Shown one piece after another: positions 24,716-33,040 of a DNA stretch of 56,572 bases. The notes below the pieces were generated by a model, which made no database searches, was not told where the DNA came from, and saw only the letters and a program-made list of their open reading frames with translations. The position numbers were made by a program, and so were the translations under genes. The first letter of the stretch is position 1. Each line of letters begins with the position of its first letter. Origin of the DNA: Cryptosporangium minutisporangium (GTDB lineage Bacteria > Actinomycetota > Actinomycetes > Mycobacteriales > Cryptosporangiaceae); the NCBI RefSeq assembly GCF_039536245.1, contig NZ_BAAAYN010000051.1, forward strand, positions 1 through 56,572, given 5' to 3'.

Positions 24716-25711
24716 ATGCTTGCTGTCCGCACCCGGCGCACTCGCCTCGTCGCCGCGCTCGGGGCCAGCGTCCTGGCCAGCGGTGCGGTGCTCGCCGGCG
24801 CGTCCATCGCGTCCGCCGCGGTCGCGCCCGCGCTGTCGATCAAGTCGCTGAGCATCAGCAAGGGCAACATCGCCGGCGGCACCGCGGTCGTCATCACCGG
24901 AAAGGGCTTCAACGCTCTCGACGAAGGCGTGCCGGCGAGCGTCATGTTCGGCACCCAGGCGGTCGCTTTCTTCAACGTGCTCTCCGACACCCAGCTCGCC
25001 ACCAGGGCGCCCGTCCCCGCCTCATCGGATCTGAGAGACCTGGTGAAGGTGCAGGTCAAGATCACCGACGGCGACCACACGACCGCGAACACCACCGCGG
25101 ACGACTTCACCTACCTCCCGCCGATCGCGGTCGCGGTCCCGGCCGACACCGTGTTCAGCGCCGCCGGCGGTACGGTCGTGCGCCTGACGCTCAGCGGCGA
25201 CAACCTCGACCTCGGCACCGCACCGACGTTCGCGTCGAAGAAGATCAGCGCGACCGTCAACGGCGTGCTCGGCAAGCTGAAGTACGTGGACGCGACCCAC
25301 GTCGACCTCGCCGCGCCTCCCGGAACGCCGACCACGAGCGGCGGTGCGGTCACGGTCGCGGTGTTCAACGACGGTGTTCCCGGCCCGGTGGACGACGAGC
25401 ACGCCACGTACGCCGCGGTGGTGAGCAGGCTCAGCGTGACGTCCGGCAAGACGACCGGGACCGAGGGCATCGACGGCGACAAACCCAAGCCGGCCCTGAC
25501 GATCACCGGCGCAGGCCTGACCGGCGCGGAGTGGAAGATCGGCGAGGACGCCCTTTCCTGCACGGCCGTCGCCGGCAAGGCGTCGACGACCTGGACCTGC
25601 CAGGACATCCCGGCGGGCGACGCCGGACCGGTCTCGGTCCTGCCCGAGTTCAGCAACGGCGCCGTGGCCGCGGTGACCGCCGGCGCGACTTACACCTACA
25701 GCGAGCTGTAA
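24716..25711 (+). CDS. Secreted IPT/TIG-domain protein
   Basis: 331 residues from ATG 24716, with ACGGAGGAGA upstream. A Sec signal peptide is clear: basic start LAVRTRRTRLVAAL, hydrophobic core, cleavage after IASAAVA. The mature protein has Ig-like IPT/TIG modules: a first at LSISKGNIAGGTAVVITGKG, a second at FSAAGGTVVRLTLSGDNLDL and a third at KPKPALTITGAGLTGAEW. No sortase motif or anchor is visible, so it is probably released or loosely wall-associated. Function is unknown. A similar but larger TIG protein lies at 35663-37036. Confidence 0.85.
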   Translation: MLAVRTRRTRLVAALGASVLASGAVLAGASIASAAVAPALSIKSLSISKGNIAGGTAVVITGKGFNALDEGVPASVMFGTQAVAFFNVLSDTQLATRAPVPASSDLRDLVKVQVKITDGDHTTANTTADDFTYLPPIAVAVPADTVFSAAGGTVVRLTLSGDNLDLGTAPTFASKKISATVNGVLGKLKYVDATHVDLAAPPGTPTTSGGAVTVAVFNDGVPGPVDDEHATYAAVVSRLSVTSGKTTGTEGIDGDKPKPALTITGAGLTGAEWKIGEDALSCTAVAGKASTTWTCQDIPAGDAGPVSVLPEFSNGAVAAVTAGATYTYSEL

Positions 25712-25725
25712 CCCTCCCGAGTCAG

Positions 25726-25755
25726 ACGCCGGGGCCCCTGTCGGGGTTCCGGCGT
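25726..25755 (+). terminator. Hairpin after the TIG-protein gene
   Basis: ACGCCGG (25726-25732) pairs with CCGGCGT (25749-25755), extended by GGCCCC/GGGG pairing inside, 15 bases after the stop. It lies between convergent genes and has no U-tract. Confidence 0.7.
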
Positions 25756-25771
25756 TCGGCGTCCCGGAGGC

Positions 25772-26545
25772 TCAGTGCACCGAGAAGCCGCCGTCGACGA
25801 AGAGCGTCTGACCGGTGACGTACGCCGCGGCGTCGCTCGCGAGGAACACCGCGACGCCCGCGTAGTCGTCCGGCTCGCCGTTGCGGCCGATCATCGTGCG
25901 GGCCGCCATCGCACCGGCTTTGGCCGGGTCGGCGAAGACCGGCGCGGTGAGCGGCGTCCGCACCACGCCGGGCGCCACCGCGTTGCAGCACACACCGCGC
26001 GCGGACCACGCCTCGGCCTGCGACCGGGTCAGCGCGGTCACGCCACCCTTCGAGACTCCGTACGCACCGCTGTTCAGATACGCCCGGACGGCCTGTTGGG
26101 ACGCCACGTGGATGATGCGGCCCCAGCCACGGGCCGCCATGCCGGGGCCGAACCGCTGTCCGAGCAGGAACGGCGCGGTGAGGTTCAGCTCCAGCGTGGC
26201 GTCCCAGTCGTCGAGCGAGAGCTCGTCCATCGGCGGCCGGTGGTTGACCGCGGCCGCGGTCACCACGATGTCCGGCTCCCCGAACACCGCGGCGGCCTCC
26301 TCGGCGGCCCGCGCCACCTCGCCCCGGTCGCCCAGGTCGGCGCTGACCGCCACCGCCTCGACACCGTGCCCGCGCAGCTCCGCGACCGTCTCGTCGAGAG
26401 CGTCCTGGCGACGCGCGACCACGACGACCCGCGCACCGGCCCGACCGAGCGCACCGGCCATCGTCCGGCCGATCCCCGAGCTACCGCCGGTCACCAGCGC
26501 GACGCGGCCGGCCAGCGAGAACAGTTCGTTCAAGTACTCCGTCAC
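25772..26545 (-). CDS. SDR-family NAD(P)-dependent oxidoreductase
   Basis: 257 residues from GTG 26545, overlapping the stop of the upstream methyltransferase gene (GTGA). Classical SDR features: cofactor site VALVTGGSSGIGRTMAGALG, NNAG-equivalent VTAAAVNH, catalytic Ser in IIHVASQQAV, Tyr/Lys in YGVSKGGVTA, and the C-terminal LASDAAAYVTGQTLFVDGGF. It looks like a gluconate 5-dehydrogenase/3-oxoacyl reductase-like enzyme. The substrate is not predictable. The translational coupling to an rRNA methyltransferase gene is not obviously functional. Confidence 0.92.
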   Translation of the reverse strand: MTEYLNELFSLAGRVALVTGGSSGIGRTMAGALGRAGARVVVVARRQDALDETVAELRGHGVEAVAVSADLGDRGEVARAAEEAAAVFGEPDIVVTAAAVNHRPPMDELSLDDWDATLELNLTAPFLLGQRFGPGMAARGWGRIIHVASQQAVRAYLNSGAYGVSKGGVTALTRSQAEAWSARGVCCNAVAPGVVRTPLTAPVFADPAKAGAMAARTMIGRNGEPDDYAGVAVFLASDAAAYVTGQTLFVDGGFSVH

Positions 26546-27465
26546 GCCGTCCTCCGGTAGACGCTGAGGGTGACCGACACGGTGACCTCGACCGGCTCGG
26601 CGAGCGTCGCGACCCGGGCTTCCAGGGTTGCCGGGTCGACGTGCCAGGCCGCCGGACCCATCGCGACCGCGGTCACCGCCTCCGCGTGGCTCAACCGCAG
26701 GGTGGTCTCGTGGGTCTGCGCGCCGGTCGCCGTCAGGTACGGCCCGAGCGCGGCGTCGAGGCGGTCGGTCTTCCGCGGATCGACCGAGACGGCTCCCACC
26801 GCGGTCGCGAGCTCCCGCAGGTGCCGGTCGGTCGGCGCGGCCACGACCACGACCCCGCCGGGGCGCAGCACGCGGTGCAGTTCCGCGCCGTTGCGCGGAG
26901 CAAAAACAATGAGGACGACGTCGGCCGCGCCGGTCCGCAGCGGCAGCGGACGCCAGGCATCGCACCGGACCGCACCGGCCCGAGGGTGCGCGCGGGCCGC
27001 TCGGCGCAGTGCGTAGCCGGAGATGTCCGCGGCGACGCCGACCCAGCCGGGCACCGCGTCCAGGACCCCGGCGAGGTGGTGCCCGGTCCCGGCGCCGAGG
27101 TCGACGACACACCCCGCCGCGCCGCGGGTCCCGCCGTCGGCGCCCGACAGCAAGTCGGTCCGCTCCTCGGGGGCCGACGGGGAGTCGGCGGCGAACTGGG
27201 CGGCGTGGGTGGCTAGCGCGGCGGTGAGATCGGCGAAGTGGCCGCCCGCGAGGAACGCCTCCCGGGCCGCGACCATCGCGCCCGTGTCACCCGGCACCGT
27301 GGGCGCCTGGCCGGTGAGGAGGCTGACGTATCCCTGTTTCGCCACGTCGAAGCTGTGCCCGGCGGGGCAGCCCAGGGTCCGTCCGTCGAGCGCGAGACCG
27401 ACGTCGTCACCCGTGCGCGCGGCGCAGTGCGGGCAGCGGAGCCGGTCGACGACGTCCACCAGCAC
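26542..27465 (-). CDS. RlmA-type 23S rRNA (guanine-N1)-methyltransferase
   Basis: GTG 27465 is preceded by GGAGG nine bases upstream, giving 307 residues. The N-terminal zinc ribbon is LRCPHC ... LGCPAGHSFDVAKQGYVSLL, the signature of RlmA(I)/RlmA(II) proteins such as TlrB. The Rossmann methyltransferase domain has SAM motif I CVVDLGAGTGHHLAGVL, then DISGYALRRAARAHPRAG, and the motif IV region VLIVFAPRNGAELHRVLRPG. RlmA proteins methylate G745 or G748 in 23S rRNA, and RlmA(II) contributes to tylosin resistance. Which position is modified here cannot be told. Confidence 0.9.
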   Translation of the reverse strand: MLVDVVDRLRCPHCAARTGDDVGLALDGRTLGCPAGHSFDVAKQGYVSLLTGQAPTVPGDTGAMVAAREAFLAGGHFADLTAALATHAAQFAADSPSAPEERTDLLSGADGGTRGAAGCVVDLGAGTGHHLAGVLDAVPGWVGVAADISGYALRRAARAHPRAGAVRCDAWRPLPLRTGAADVVLIVFAPRNGAELHRVLRPGGVVVVAAPTDRHLRELATAVGAVSVDPRKTDRLDAALGPYLTATGAQTHETTLRLSHAEAVTAVAMGPAAWHVDPATLEARVATLAEPVEVTVSVTLSVYRRTA

Positions 27466-27577
27466 CGTGGAAGTCCTCCGCCCGTTCGCCCGATCCGCCG
27501 GTAGGCATCCTTCCATCCGGCGGGCGGCGGAGCGGACAGCGGTCCGCCGAACGAGGAGCGGCCCCGACCGCGGCCGG

Positions 27578-27988
27578 TCAGGTCGGGACGCAGACCCGGC
27601 TGGTCGCGACCTGCATGCTGATCGGAGCGCTGCGGAAGTAGCTCGGGTAGATCGCTTCGAGCCAGAACACGTACGGCGCGCGCCGGGTCAACGACCCGAC
27701 CCGCACGTTCGCGGTGCCACCGGTGGCCGGAGGCCGCACGTTCACCTTCCGGTAGGTCTGCGGCGCTCCGGGCGCGATGTTCTGCGGCACGACCCAGATC
27801 TTGTACGCGCTGACCGGGCCGTCCCAGTAGCTACGGACCCAGGTCACAGTGCAGGCCGACTTCGCTGCGGTCACGCGCACCTGCACGCGCCAGTACGGGT
27901 CCGCGTGGGCCGGTGCAGCCGGGCCGACCAGGACGCCGAGAAGGACGGCGAGCCCGAGAAAGGCGGCGGCGAGACGGCGGGTGGGCAC
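27578..27988 (-). CDS. Small secreted protein, fibronectin-like fold possible
   Basis: 136 residues from GTG 27988 (GAGGAA upstream). The signal peptide is PTRRLAAAFLGLAVLLGVLV with a cleavage site after PAHA. The mature ~105 residues are aromatic-rich and beta-like (PYWRVQVRVTA; WVRSYWDGPVSAYKIWVV; VFWLEAIYPSYF). They contain two cysteines (SACTVTW and SRVCVPT) that could form one disulfide bridging the ends. The alternation suggests a single Ig/FnIII-like module. I do not recognise a named family. Confidence 0.75.
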   Translation of the reverse strand: MPTRRLAAAFLGLAVLLGVLVGPAAPAHADPYWRVQVRVTAAKSACTVTWVRSYWDGPVSAYKIWVVPQNIAPGAPQTYRKVNVRPPATGGTANVRVGSLTRRAPYVFWLEAIYPSYFRSAPISMQVATSRVCVPT

Positions 27989-28079
27989 GGCGGTTCCTCT
28001 CGAACGAGTCGTCAACCCACCTCATCGGCGCGCACGTCGCCGCCTTTACCAGTGCTCCCGATCCGCACCCGTCTCGACG

Positions 28080-29021
28080 TCAGCTGGAGAGTTGCGCGCC
28101 GATCAGCCGAACGGCGTCGGGAACGCAGGTCAGCGTGAGCGGCAGCGGCACGAGCGGCTCACCGTCCGCGAACACGCTCGCGCCCGGGGCGTCCACCCGG
28201 ATCGTGGCGGCTCGGTAGGTACGGACCGCGGGGTGCGTGACGTGGGTTCCCGAGTACAGGCGGGGCTTGACCCGGATCAGTTCCAATCGGCTCACCGGGT
28301 CGACGACCGTGACGTCGAGCAGACCGTCGGTGGGGTCGGCGTCCGGGCACATCCGCATGCCGCCGCCGTAGCTGCGGGTGTTGCCGATCGCGACGAGCAG
28401 GGCGGGCCCTTCGACGGTCGTCCCGTCGAGCTCGAGCGTGAGCGGGTACGTGCGGAGCCGCGCCAGCTCGGCGAGGATCGCAAGATCGTAGCGGCGGGGA
28501 CCGCGGGGCCACTGCATCCGGTTGGCCCGGGCGTTCACCGCTGAGTCGAAGCCCACCGAGAGGATCGCGGCGTACCAGGGTCCGTCCGCGTGCGGGGGTG
28601 CGGTCGCGTGAGGGGGTGCGGTCGATAGCGGTGCCGCGCTGGACACGCGCACGGCGTCGATGACGGTGGTTCGCGCGGCCGCGAGATCGGCGAGCACCGC
28701 GTGGGCGGCGGCGACCGGATCGGCCGGCACTCCTACGGCGTCCGCCAAGTCGTTGCCGGTGCCCAATGGGATCAGGCCGAGCGGGACACCGGTCCCGGCG
28801 ACCGCCTGCAAGGCGAGGTGCGCGGTGCCGTCACCACCGACCGCAACCACGCCGACGGCGCCCGCCTCGACCGCAGCGCGCGCGGCGGCGATCGCGTCGG
28901 CTCTGGTCGATGCGGGCAGGACAACGGGGTCGGCCGCACGAAGCGCGGCCAGCACTGCGGGCAGGTGCCGCCCGACCTGGCCACGCCCGGCAGCCGGGTG
29001 CGCGATTACCGCCAAAGACAC
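28080..29021 (-). CDS. Diacylglycerol/sphingosine-kinase-family lipid kinase
   Basis: 313 residues from GTG 29021. DAGK catalytic features: an N-terminal AHPAAGRGQVGRHLPAVL, the nucleotide motif VVAVGGDGTAHLAL, GLIPLGTGNDLADAVG, a Gly-rich SYGGGMRMCPDADPTDGLLD segment, and a C-terminal FADGEPLVPLPLTLTCVP. The family phosphorylates diacylglycerol or related lipids at the membrane. A His/Pro-rich insert (STAPPHATAPPHADGP) lies in the middle. It is downstream of tatC on the same strand, a position where a DAGK gene also occurs in other actinobacteria. Confidence 0.93.
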   Translation of the reverse strand: MSLAVIAHPAAGRGQVGRHLPAVLAALRAADPVVLPASTRADAIAAARAAVEAGAVGVVAVGGDGTAHLALQAVAGTGVPLGLIPLGTGNDLADAVGVPADPVAAAHAVLADLAAARTTVIDAVRVSSAAPLSTAPPHATAPPHADGPWYAAILSVGFDSAVNARANRMQWPRGPRRYDLAILAELARLRTYPLTLELDGTTVEGPALLVAIGNTRSYGGGMRMCPDADPTDGLLDVTVVDPVSRLELIRVKPRLYSGTHVTHPAVRTYRAATIRVDAPGASVFADGEPLVPLPLTLTCVPDAVRLIGAQLSS

Positions 29022-29084
29022 GGCGCACCCTATCGCTCGCCGAACGACGCGGCCCCACCGGCGGGGCCGCGTCGTCGTGCGGTG

Positions 29085-30032
29085 TTACTCGAGGTCGTCC
29101 CGGCGGGTCGGCGCGGGGTCCGCACTCGCTTGGACCGGACCGCTGGCTTGGACCGGACCGCTGGCTTGGACCGGGCCGCTCGCCTCGACCGGCTCGAGCA
29201 CCGGCTCGATCTCCGACGCCTCGTCGTCCGCCAGGCCGGCGAGCCCGTTCCGGGCGGCGACGCGGGCGCGCCGACGCTCGTTGAGGAACGCGGCACCGAC
29301 CGCGGCGAAGTAGAGCGCGGTCATCGCCAGGCCGAGCGCGGTCATGCCGAACGGGTCGGGGGTCGGCGTGACGATCGCGGTGAACACGAACGTCAGGAAC
29401 ACCGCGGCGCGCCACCAACCGAGCAGCCGCTTCGCGCTCGCCACCCCGGCGAGGTTCAGCATGAACACGATCAGCGGGAACTCGAACCCGACACCGAAGA
29501 TCATCAGCATGCCGGTCACGAAATCGATGTAACCGGCGATGTTCGTCGTGAACTGATACTCCCCGTCGACCGGGAGCAGGTACTCGATGCCCTTCGCGAC
29601 GACGAAGTGCGCGAGCACGGCGCCTGCGACGAACAGCGGCACGGCGAACGCGATGAACGCGTACGACCACTTCCGCTCCCGGGCGTGCAGCCCGGGAGCG
29701 ACGAACGCCCACAGCTGGAACAGCCAGATCGGCGACGCGATGATCAGGCCCAGGTAGAGCGCGATCTTCAAGCGGACGATCGTCGGCTCGAGTGGCGTCG
29801 TGGCGTTGAGCGCGCACTCGCCGTCGGCGAATCGGCTGCAGTAGGGCTCGGTCAGGAACCGTTGTACCGGCAGGGAGAAGTACAGGCCGATACAGAGGCC
29901 GAGGACGATGCCCAGGCACGCCTTGAACAGGCGGTCACGCAACTCACGGATGTGCTCCATGAGCGTCATCGAGCCGTCCGGCGACACCGGCCTCTTCGGC
30001 GTGCGTCGACGGAGGCGGAGCGCCGGGCTCAC
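29085..30032 (-). CDS. tatC: Twin-arginine translocase subunit TatC
   Basis: Receptor/core of the Tat pathway, which exports folded proteins. 315 residues from GTG 30032 overlapping the tatA stop. Typical start TLMEHIRELRDRLFKACLGI; six membrane spans; YFSLPVQRFLTEPYC in the first periplasmic loop; IASPIWLFQLWAFVAPGLHA and the FxxFE-type region VGFEFPLIVFMLNLAGV. The C-terminal tail (~70 residues) is long and acidic and carries three SGPVQA repeats encoded by 18-bp DNA repeats (about 29124-29190). Confidence 0.95.
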   Translation of the reverse strand: MSPALRLRRRTPKRPVSPDGSMTLMEHIRELRDRLFKACLGIVLGLCIGLYFSLPVQRFLTEPYCSRFADGECALNATTPLEPTIVRLKIALYLGLIIASPIWLFQLWAFVAPGLHARERKWSYAFIAFAVPLFVAGAVLAHFVVAKGIEYLLPVDGEYQFTTNIAGYIDFVTGMLMIFGVGFEFPLIVFMLNLAGVASAKRLLGWWRAAVFLTFVFTAIVTPTPDPFGMTALGLAMTALYFAAVGAAFLNERRRARVAARNGLAGLADDEASEIEPVLEPVEASGPVQASGPVQASGPVQASADPAPTRRDDLE

Positions 30033-30325
30033 CGCTGGTCGCGGGTCTCGCTTCGTGAGTCGACCACCCGGGATTCGACGACCGGGTTGGGCCGCTCACC
30101 GAACTGGTCTGCCGGATCGCCGCGATCGTCGGTCAGCGGCGCACGTTCGTGCTTGGCCTCGGCCTTGCCCTTGACGTCGTCCTCCATGAGGCCTTTGGTC
30201 TCGGCCTTGAAGATCCGCAGCGAACGGCCGAGGCCGCGAGCCGCGTCGGGCAGACGCTTCGCCCCGAACAGCAAGAGCAGCACGACGACGAGTACTGCGA
30301 TATGCCAGGGCTTCAGAGCACCCAT
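30029..30325 (-). CDS. tatA: Twin-arginine translocase subunit TatA/TatE
   Basis: 98 residues from ATG 30325 (AGGAGAGG upstream). A single N-terminal membrane helix, GALKPWHIAVLVVVLLLLFG, is followed by the hinge AKRLPDAARGLGRSLRIFKA, the amphipathic helix, and an acidic/basic disordered tail. TatA oligomers form the translocation pore with TatC, encoded immediately downstream with a 4-base overlap. In actinobacteria this gene usually follows pafC; here a small membrane-protein gene and a divergent permease gene intervene. Confidence 0.95.
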   Translation of the reverse strand: MGALKPWHIAVLVVVLLLLFGAKRLPDAARGLGRSLRIFKAETKGLMEDDVKGKAEAKHERAPLTDDRGDPADQFGERPNPVVESRVVDSRSETRDQR

Positions 30326-30528
30326 GACGACACCTCTCCTATCGGATACCGGTTCATCGTACGTCTCACCGGGCAGGCGATCGGAAGGATAGGTCCTAGG
30401 GCTGAGAACCCGACGAGCGGGGCGGCCCGGAGCGGGGTCGACGAAGCCCAGGCCGTCGCGATTCAGCACGGCGACGAACCGGCGCGGAAACGTTCCTCGC
30501 GATTGGGTCGTCCCGTAGGTTCGGGGCC

Positions 30529-31374
30529 GTGCAGCGAGGGCGTGCGGACCGGTCGCGGCGGCGCGTCATCGTCGGGGAGCTCCGCCGGGGTGGCCCACGG
30601 TTGCTGATCGTGGCGGCTGGCTGGGGCGCGGCGATCGGTGTGCTGGGCGGCATGATCGGGCTGGGCGGCGCGGAGTTCCGGCTGCCGCTGTTGATCGGCG
30701 TGTTCGGGTTCGTGGCGCTGCAAGCGGTGATCCTGAACAAGGCGATGAGCCTGGTCGTGGTGTTCACCGCGCTGCCCGCGCGGCTGGGGGCCGTTCCGTT
30801 CGATCAGCTCGCCGAACACTGGACGGTCGTGGCCAACCTGCTCGCCGGGAGTGTCGTGGGCGCGTGGCTGGGAGCCGCGTGGGCGACCCGAATGCGTTCG
30901 GCGACGCTGTATCGGGTGCTGGCCGGGTTGCTGGTGCTGATCGCCGTGGCGTTCGCGGTGACGCACGTCGGCGAGGTTCAGGCACTGGAGCTGCCACCGG
31001 TCGTCCGGGTCGTGGCCGGGGTGGCCGCCGGGGCTGGGATCGGTGTGGTCGCGGCGATCATGGGAGTGGCCGGGGGCGAGCTGCTGATCCCCACGATCGT
31101 GCTGTTGTTCGCGATCGACATCAAGACCGCGGGCAGCCTGTCGTTGGCGGTGTCGTTGCCGACGATGCTGGTGGCGTTCGCCCGCTACCGGCGGGACGAC
31201 TCCTTCCGGGTCATTCGGGAACAGTGGGTTTTCGTGCTGGTGATGGCCGCAGGGTCGATCACGGGCACCGTGTTGGGCGGGTTGTTGCTGGGGGTGGTGC
31301 CGGTACCTGTTCTGGTGCCGCTGCTGGTGGCGTTGCTGCTGTTCTCGGCGGTTCGGGTATGGCGCCACGAGTGA
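30529..31374 (+). CDS. TSUP-family (TauE/SafE) membrane permease
   Basis: 281 residues from GTG 30529. Eight to nine hydrophobic spans occur in two halves with the family repeats GVLGGMIGLGGAEFRLPLLI and VVAAIMGVAGGELLIPTIVL (the GGGxxxxP-like motifs), followed by AGSLSLAVSLPTMLVAFARY. TSUP proteins carry sulfite, sulfonates or other organic anions. The substrate is unknown. It is divergent from tatA and has no sulfur-metabolism neighbours. Confidence 0.9.
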   Translation: MQRGRADRSRRRVIVGELRRGGPRLLIVAAGWGAAIGVLGGMIGLGGAEFRLPLLIGVFGFVALQAVILNKAMSLVVVFTALPARLGAVPFDQLAEHWTVVANLLAGSVVGAWLGAAWATRMRSATLYRVLAGLLVLIAVAFAVTHVGEVQALELPPVVRVVAGVAAGAGIGVVAAIMGVAGGELLIPTIVLLFAIDIKTAGSLSLAVSLPTMLVAFARYRRDDSFRVIREQWVFVLVMAAGSITGTVLGGLLLGVVPVPVLVPLLVALLLFSAVRVWRHE

Positions 31375-31575
31375 CGCCCTCTCAGGCGCCGCACGCTTCG
31401 GCGTGGTCATGGGGGTTGACGGCGCGGCCGTGATGCGCGCCGCGGTCGGAGGGCGACGCGATCATCTTGCGCGGCAGAGTGGCGTGGCGTGGCGCGGACG
31501 CTGCTGCGGGCGCGAGCGCTGTGCGGGCGCGCGCGGCGGCGGCGCGGTACGACACGCGGCCACGCGGAAGCGCGC

Positions 31576-31803
31576 TCAGGGAGTGGGGCGGACCGCCTCG
31601 ACCTTGGCCTGCACTTCCAGCACGCGCGCCTGAAGGCGTTCCAGCTCGGCCTGCAGCGTCTGCGCCTCAGCGGCCTTGCCCCGGAGTACCCCCACGGCAT
31701 GCTGCAGCCGGCGGAGCTTGGGCAGCAACGGCGCGGCCAACGCACCCAGCGCGACGACACCCACCACGACCAGGGCTACGACGATCCAGCTCGCAACGGT
31801 CAC
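31576..31803 (-). CDS. Small single-span membrane protein with coiled coil
   Basis: 75 residues from GTG 31803. One N-terminal membrane helix (ASWIVVALVVVGVVALGALA) is followed by a basic turn (LLPKLRRLQHAVG) and a ~35-residue coiled coil (AEAQTLQAELERLQARVLEV QAKVEA). It sits between pafC and tatA on the same strand, a slot where small membrane proteins are common in actinomycetes. The architecture is like FtsB/DivIC-type or small scaffold proteins, but I cannot assign a function. Confidence 0.75.
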   Translation of the reverse strand: MTVASWIVVALVVVGVVALGALAAPLLPKLRRLQHAVGVLRGKAAEAQTLQAELERLQARVLEVQAKVEAVRPTP

Positions 31804-31874
31804 AGACCGCACCCTAATGCAACGGCTTCGCCGAGCGCGGTCGCGCCCCCGAGGCGCCAGCACGACGCAACGGC

Positions 31875-31973
31875 GGCCGCGAGGCGAGGCGGGCCGCAGC
31901 CCAGGAAGGCCGCGAGGCGAGGCGGGCCGCAGCCCAGGAAGGCCGCGAGGCGAGGCAGGCCGCAGCGCGAGAA
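31875..31973. repeat. Three tandem 33-bp repeats
   Basis: Units at 31875-31907, 31908-31940 and 31941-31973 begin GGCCGCGAGGCGAGGCGGGC. The first two are identical and the third has three changes; a decayed fourth copy follows. 33 is a multiple of three, so all frames stay open. The plus strand would read RRGGPQPRKAA and the minus strand LAAFLGCGPPR, but neither has a start and neighbours that make a gene. It lies in the 268-base gap between pafC and the small membrane-protein gene. Confidence 0.85.
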
Positions 31974-32071
31974 GGCCGCGAGTGTGGGTGTCCCGCGCTC
32001 GGCGGCCGCGAGGCGGGGCGCTGCGTCGCAGGGCGGCCGCGAGGTGGGCGCGGCAACTCGGCGTGCCGACG

Positions 32072-33040
32072 TCAGCCGGTGTAGGCCGCCAACGCCGCCC
32101 GCGCCTCGGAGCGCACCAGTTCGACGAGTTCCTCCGGGCCGACCACCTCGGCGTCCTCCCCGAGCCCCATGGACAGCCGACGAGCCCACTCCAGGTCGCT
32201 GGCCTTGAGCGTCACCAGCCACGTACCGCCGTCTTCGGCACGGACGTCCTCGCACGGGTAGTACTCGGTGACCCACCGGCTGCCGAGTCCGACGCGCAGC
32301 GTCACCAGCGGGCTGTCCGGCGGCGGCTCGAACACCGCACCGTCCGACAGCCGGAAGCTGCCGTCCGACCCGGCCAGGCCCCGCGCCGGCACCGACGGCT
32401 CGGGCAGCTCTTCCAGGGCGTCGATCCGGTCGAGGCGGAACATCCGCACCGCCTCGGCCCGGCGGCACCAGGCCTCCAGGTAGCCCCGCCCATCGACGAC
32501 GAGCAGCCGCATCGGGTCGATCACCCGCTCGCTCGTCGCGTCGCGACCCGCGGTGTAGTAGACGATCTTCAGCGCCCGGCCCCGCTCCAGCGCACCACGA
32601 ACCCGGGCGGCGATGCCGGTGTCCTCGTAACCGACGGTGATCGCGACTTGCTTCGCCGACCGGCCGGCCTCCCCCGCGGCCCGCTCCACCTTCGCCAGGG
32701 CCCGTCCCACCGCGTCGCCGTCCACACCCGGCGTCTCCGCCAGTGCCCGCAGCGCGACGATCAGCGCGAGTGCCTCGTCCGCGGTCAGCCGGAGCGGCCG
32801 GTCGAGCTCGGCGTGATAGGTGAGCGTCACGGTGTCGTCGTCCAGCGACATGTCGATCAGGTCGCCGGGTCCGTAGCCGGGCAGGCCGCAGACGAACAGC
32901 AGCTGCAGATCGTCGCGCAGCTGCTTCTCCGAGACGCCGTGGTCGGCCGCGACCTCGGAGATCAGCGCACCGGGCCGGGCCTGCAGATACGGCACCAGCG
33001 CGAGCAGGCGGGCGAGACGTTCGGTTCCGGAGCCGCTCAT
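32072..33040 (-). CDS. pafC: WYL-domain regulator PafC
   Basis: 322 residues; the ATG at 33040 overlaps the pafB stop (ATGA). N-terminal winged HTH (LARLLALVPYLQARPGALIS ... HGVSEKQLRDDLQLLFVCGL), WYL domain (RALKIVYYTAGRDATSERVI, GRGYLEAWCRRAEAVRMFRL) and the C-terminal WCX extension (TLRVGLGSRWVTEYYPCEDV). In mycobacteria PafB and PafC form a heterodimeric activator of the RecA-independent DNA damage response, thought to sense single-stranded DNA through WYL. The coupling with pafB supports the same partnership here. Confidence 0.94.
   Translation of the reverse strand: MSGSGTERLARLLALVPYLQARPGALISEVAADHGVSEKQLRDDLQLLFVCGLPGYGPGDLIDMSLDDDTVTLTYHAELDRPLRLTADEALALIVALRALAETPGVDGDAVGRALAKVERAAGEAGRSAKQVAITVGYEDTGIAARVRGALERGRALKIVYYTAGRDATSERVIDPMRLLVVDGRGYLEAWCRRAEAVRMFRLDRIDALEELPEPSVPARGLAGSDGSFRLSDGAVFEPPPDSPLVTLRVGLGSRWVTEYYPCEDVRAEDGGTWLVTLKASDLEWARRLSMGLGEDAEVVGPEELVELVRSEARAALAAYTG

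Noticed and set aside
25772-27112. Possible fusion of the SDR with an upstream minus-strand extension
   Set aside because: The frame is open upstream of 26545 only as a shadow of the methyltransferase gene; the GTG overlap at 26545 gives a normal-length SDR.
31489-32208. Plus-strand open frame running through the 33-bp repeats
   Set aside because: It overlaps the better-supported membrane/coiled-coil gene on the other strand, has no domain, and changes character abruptly at the repeats.
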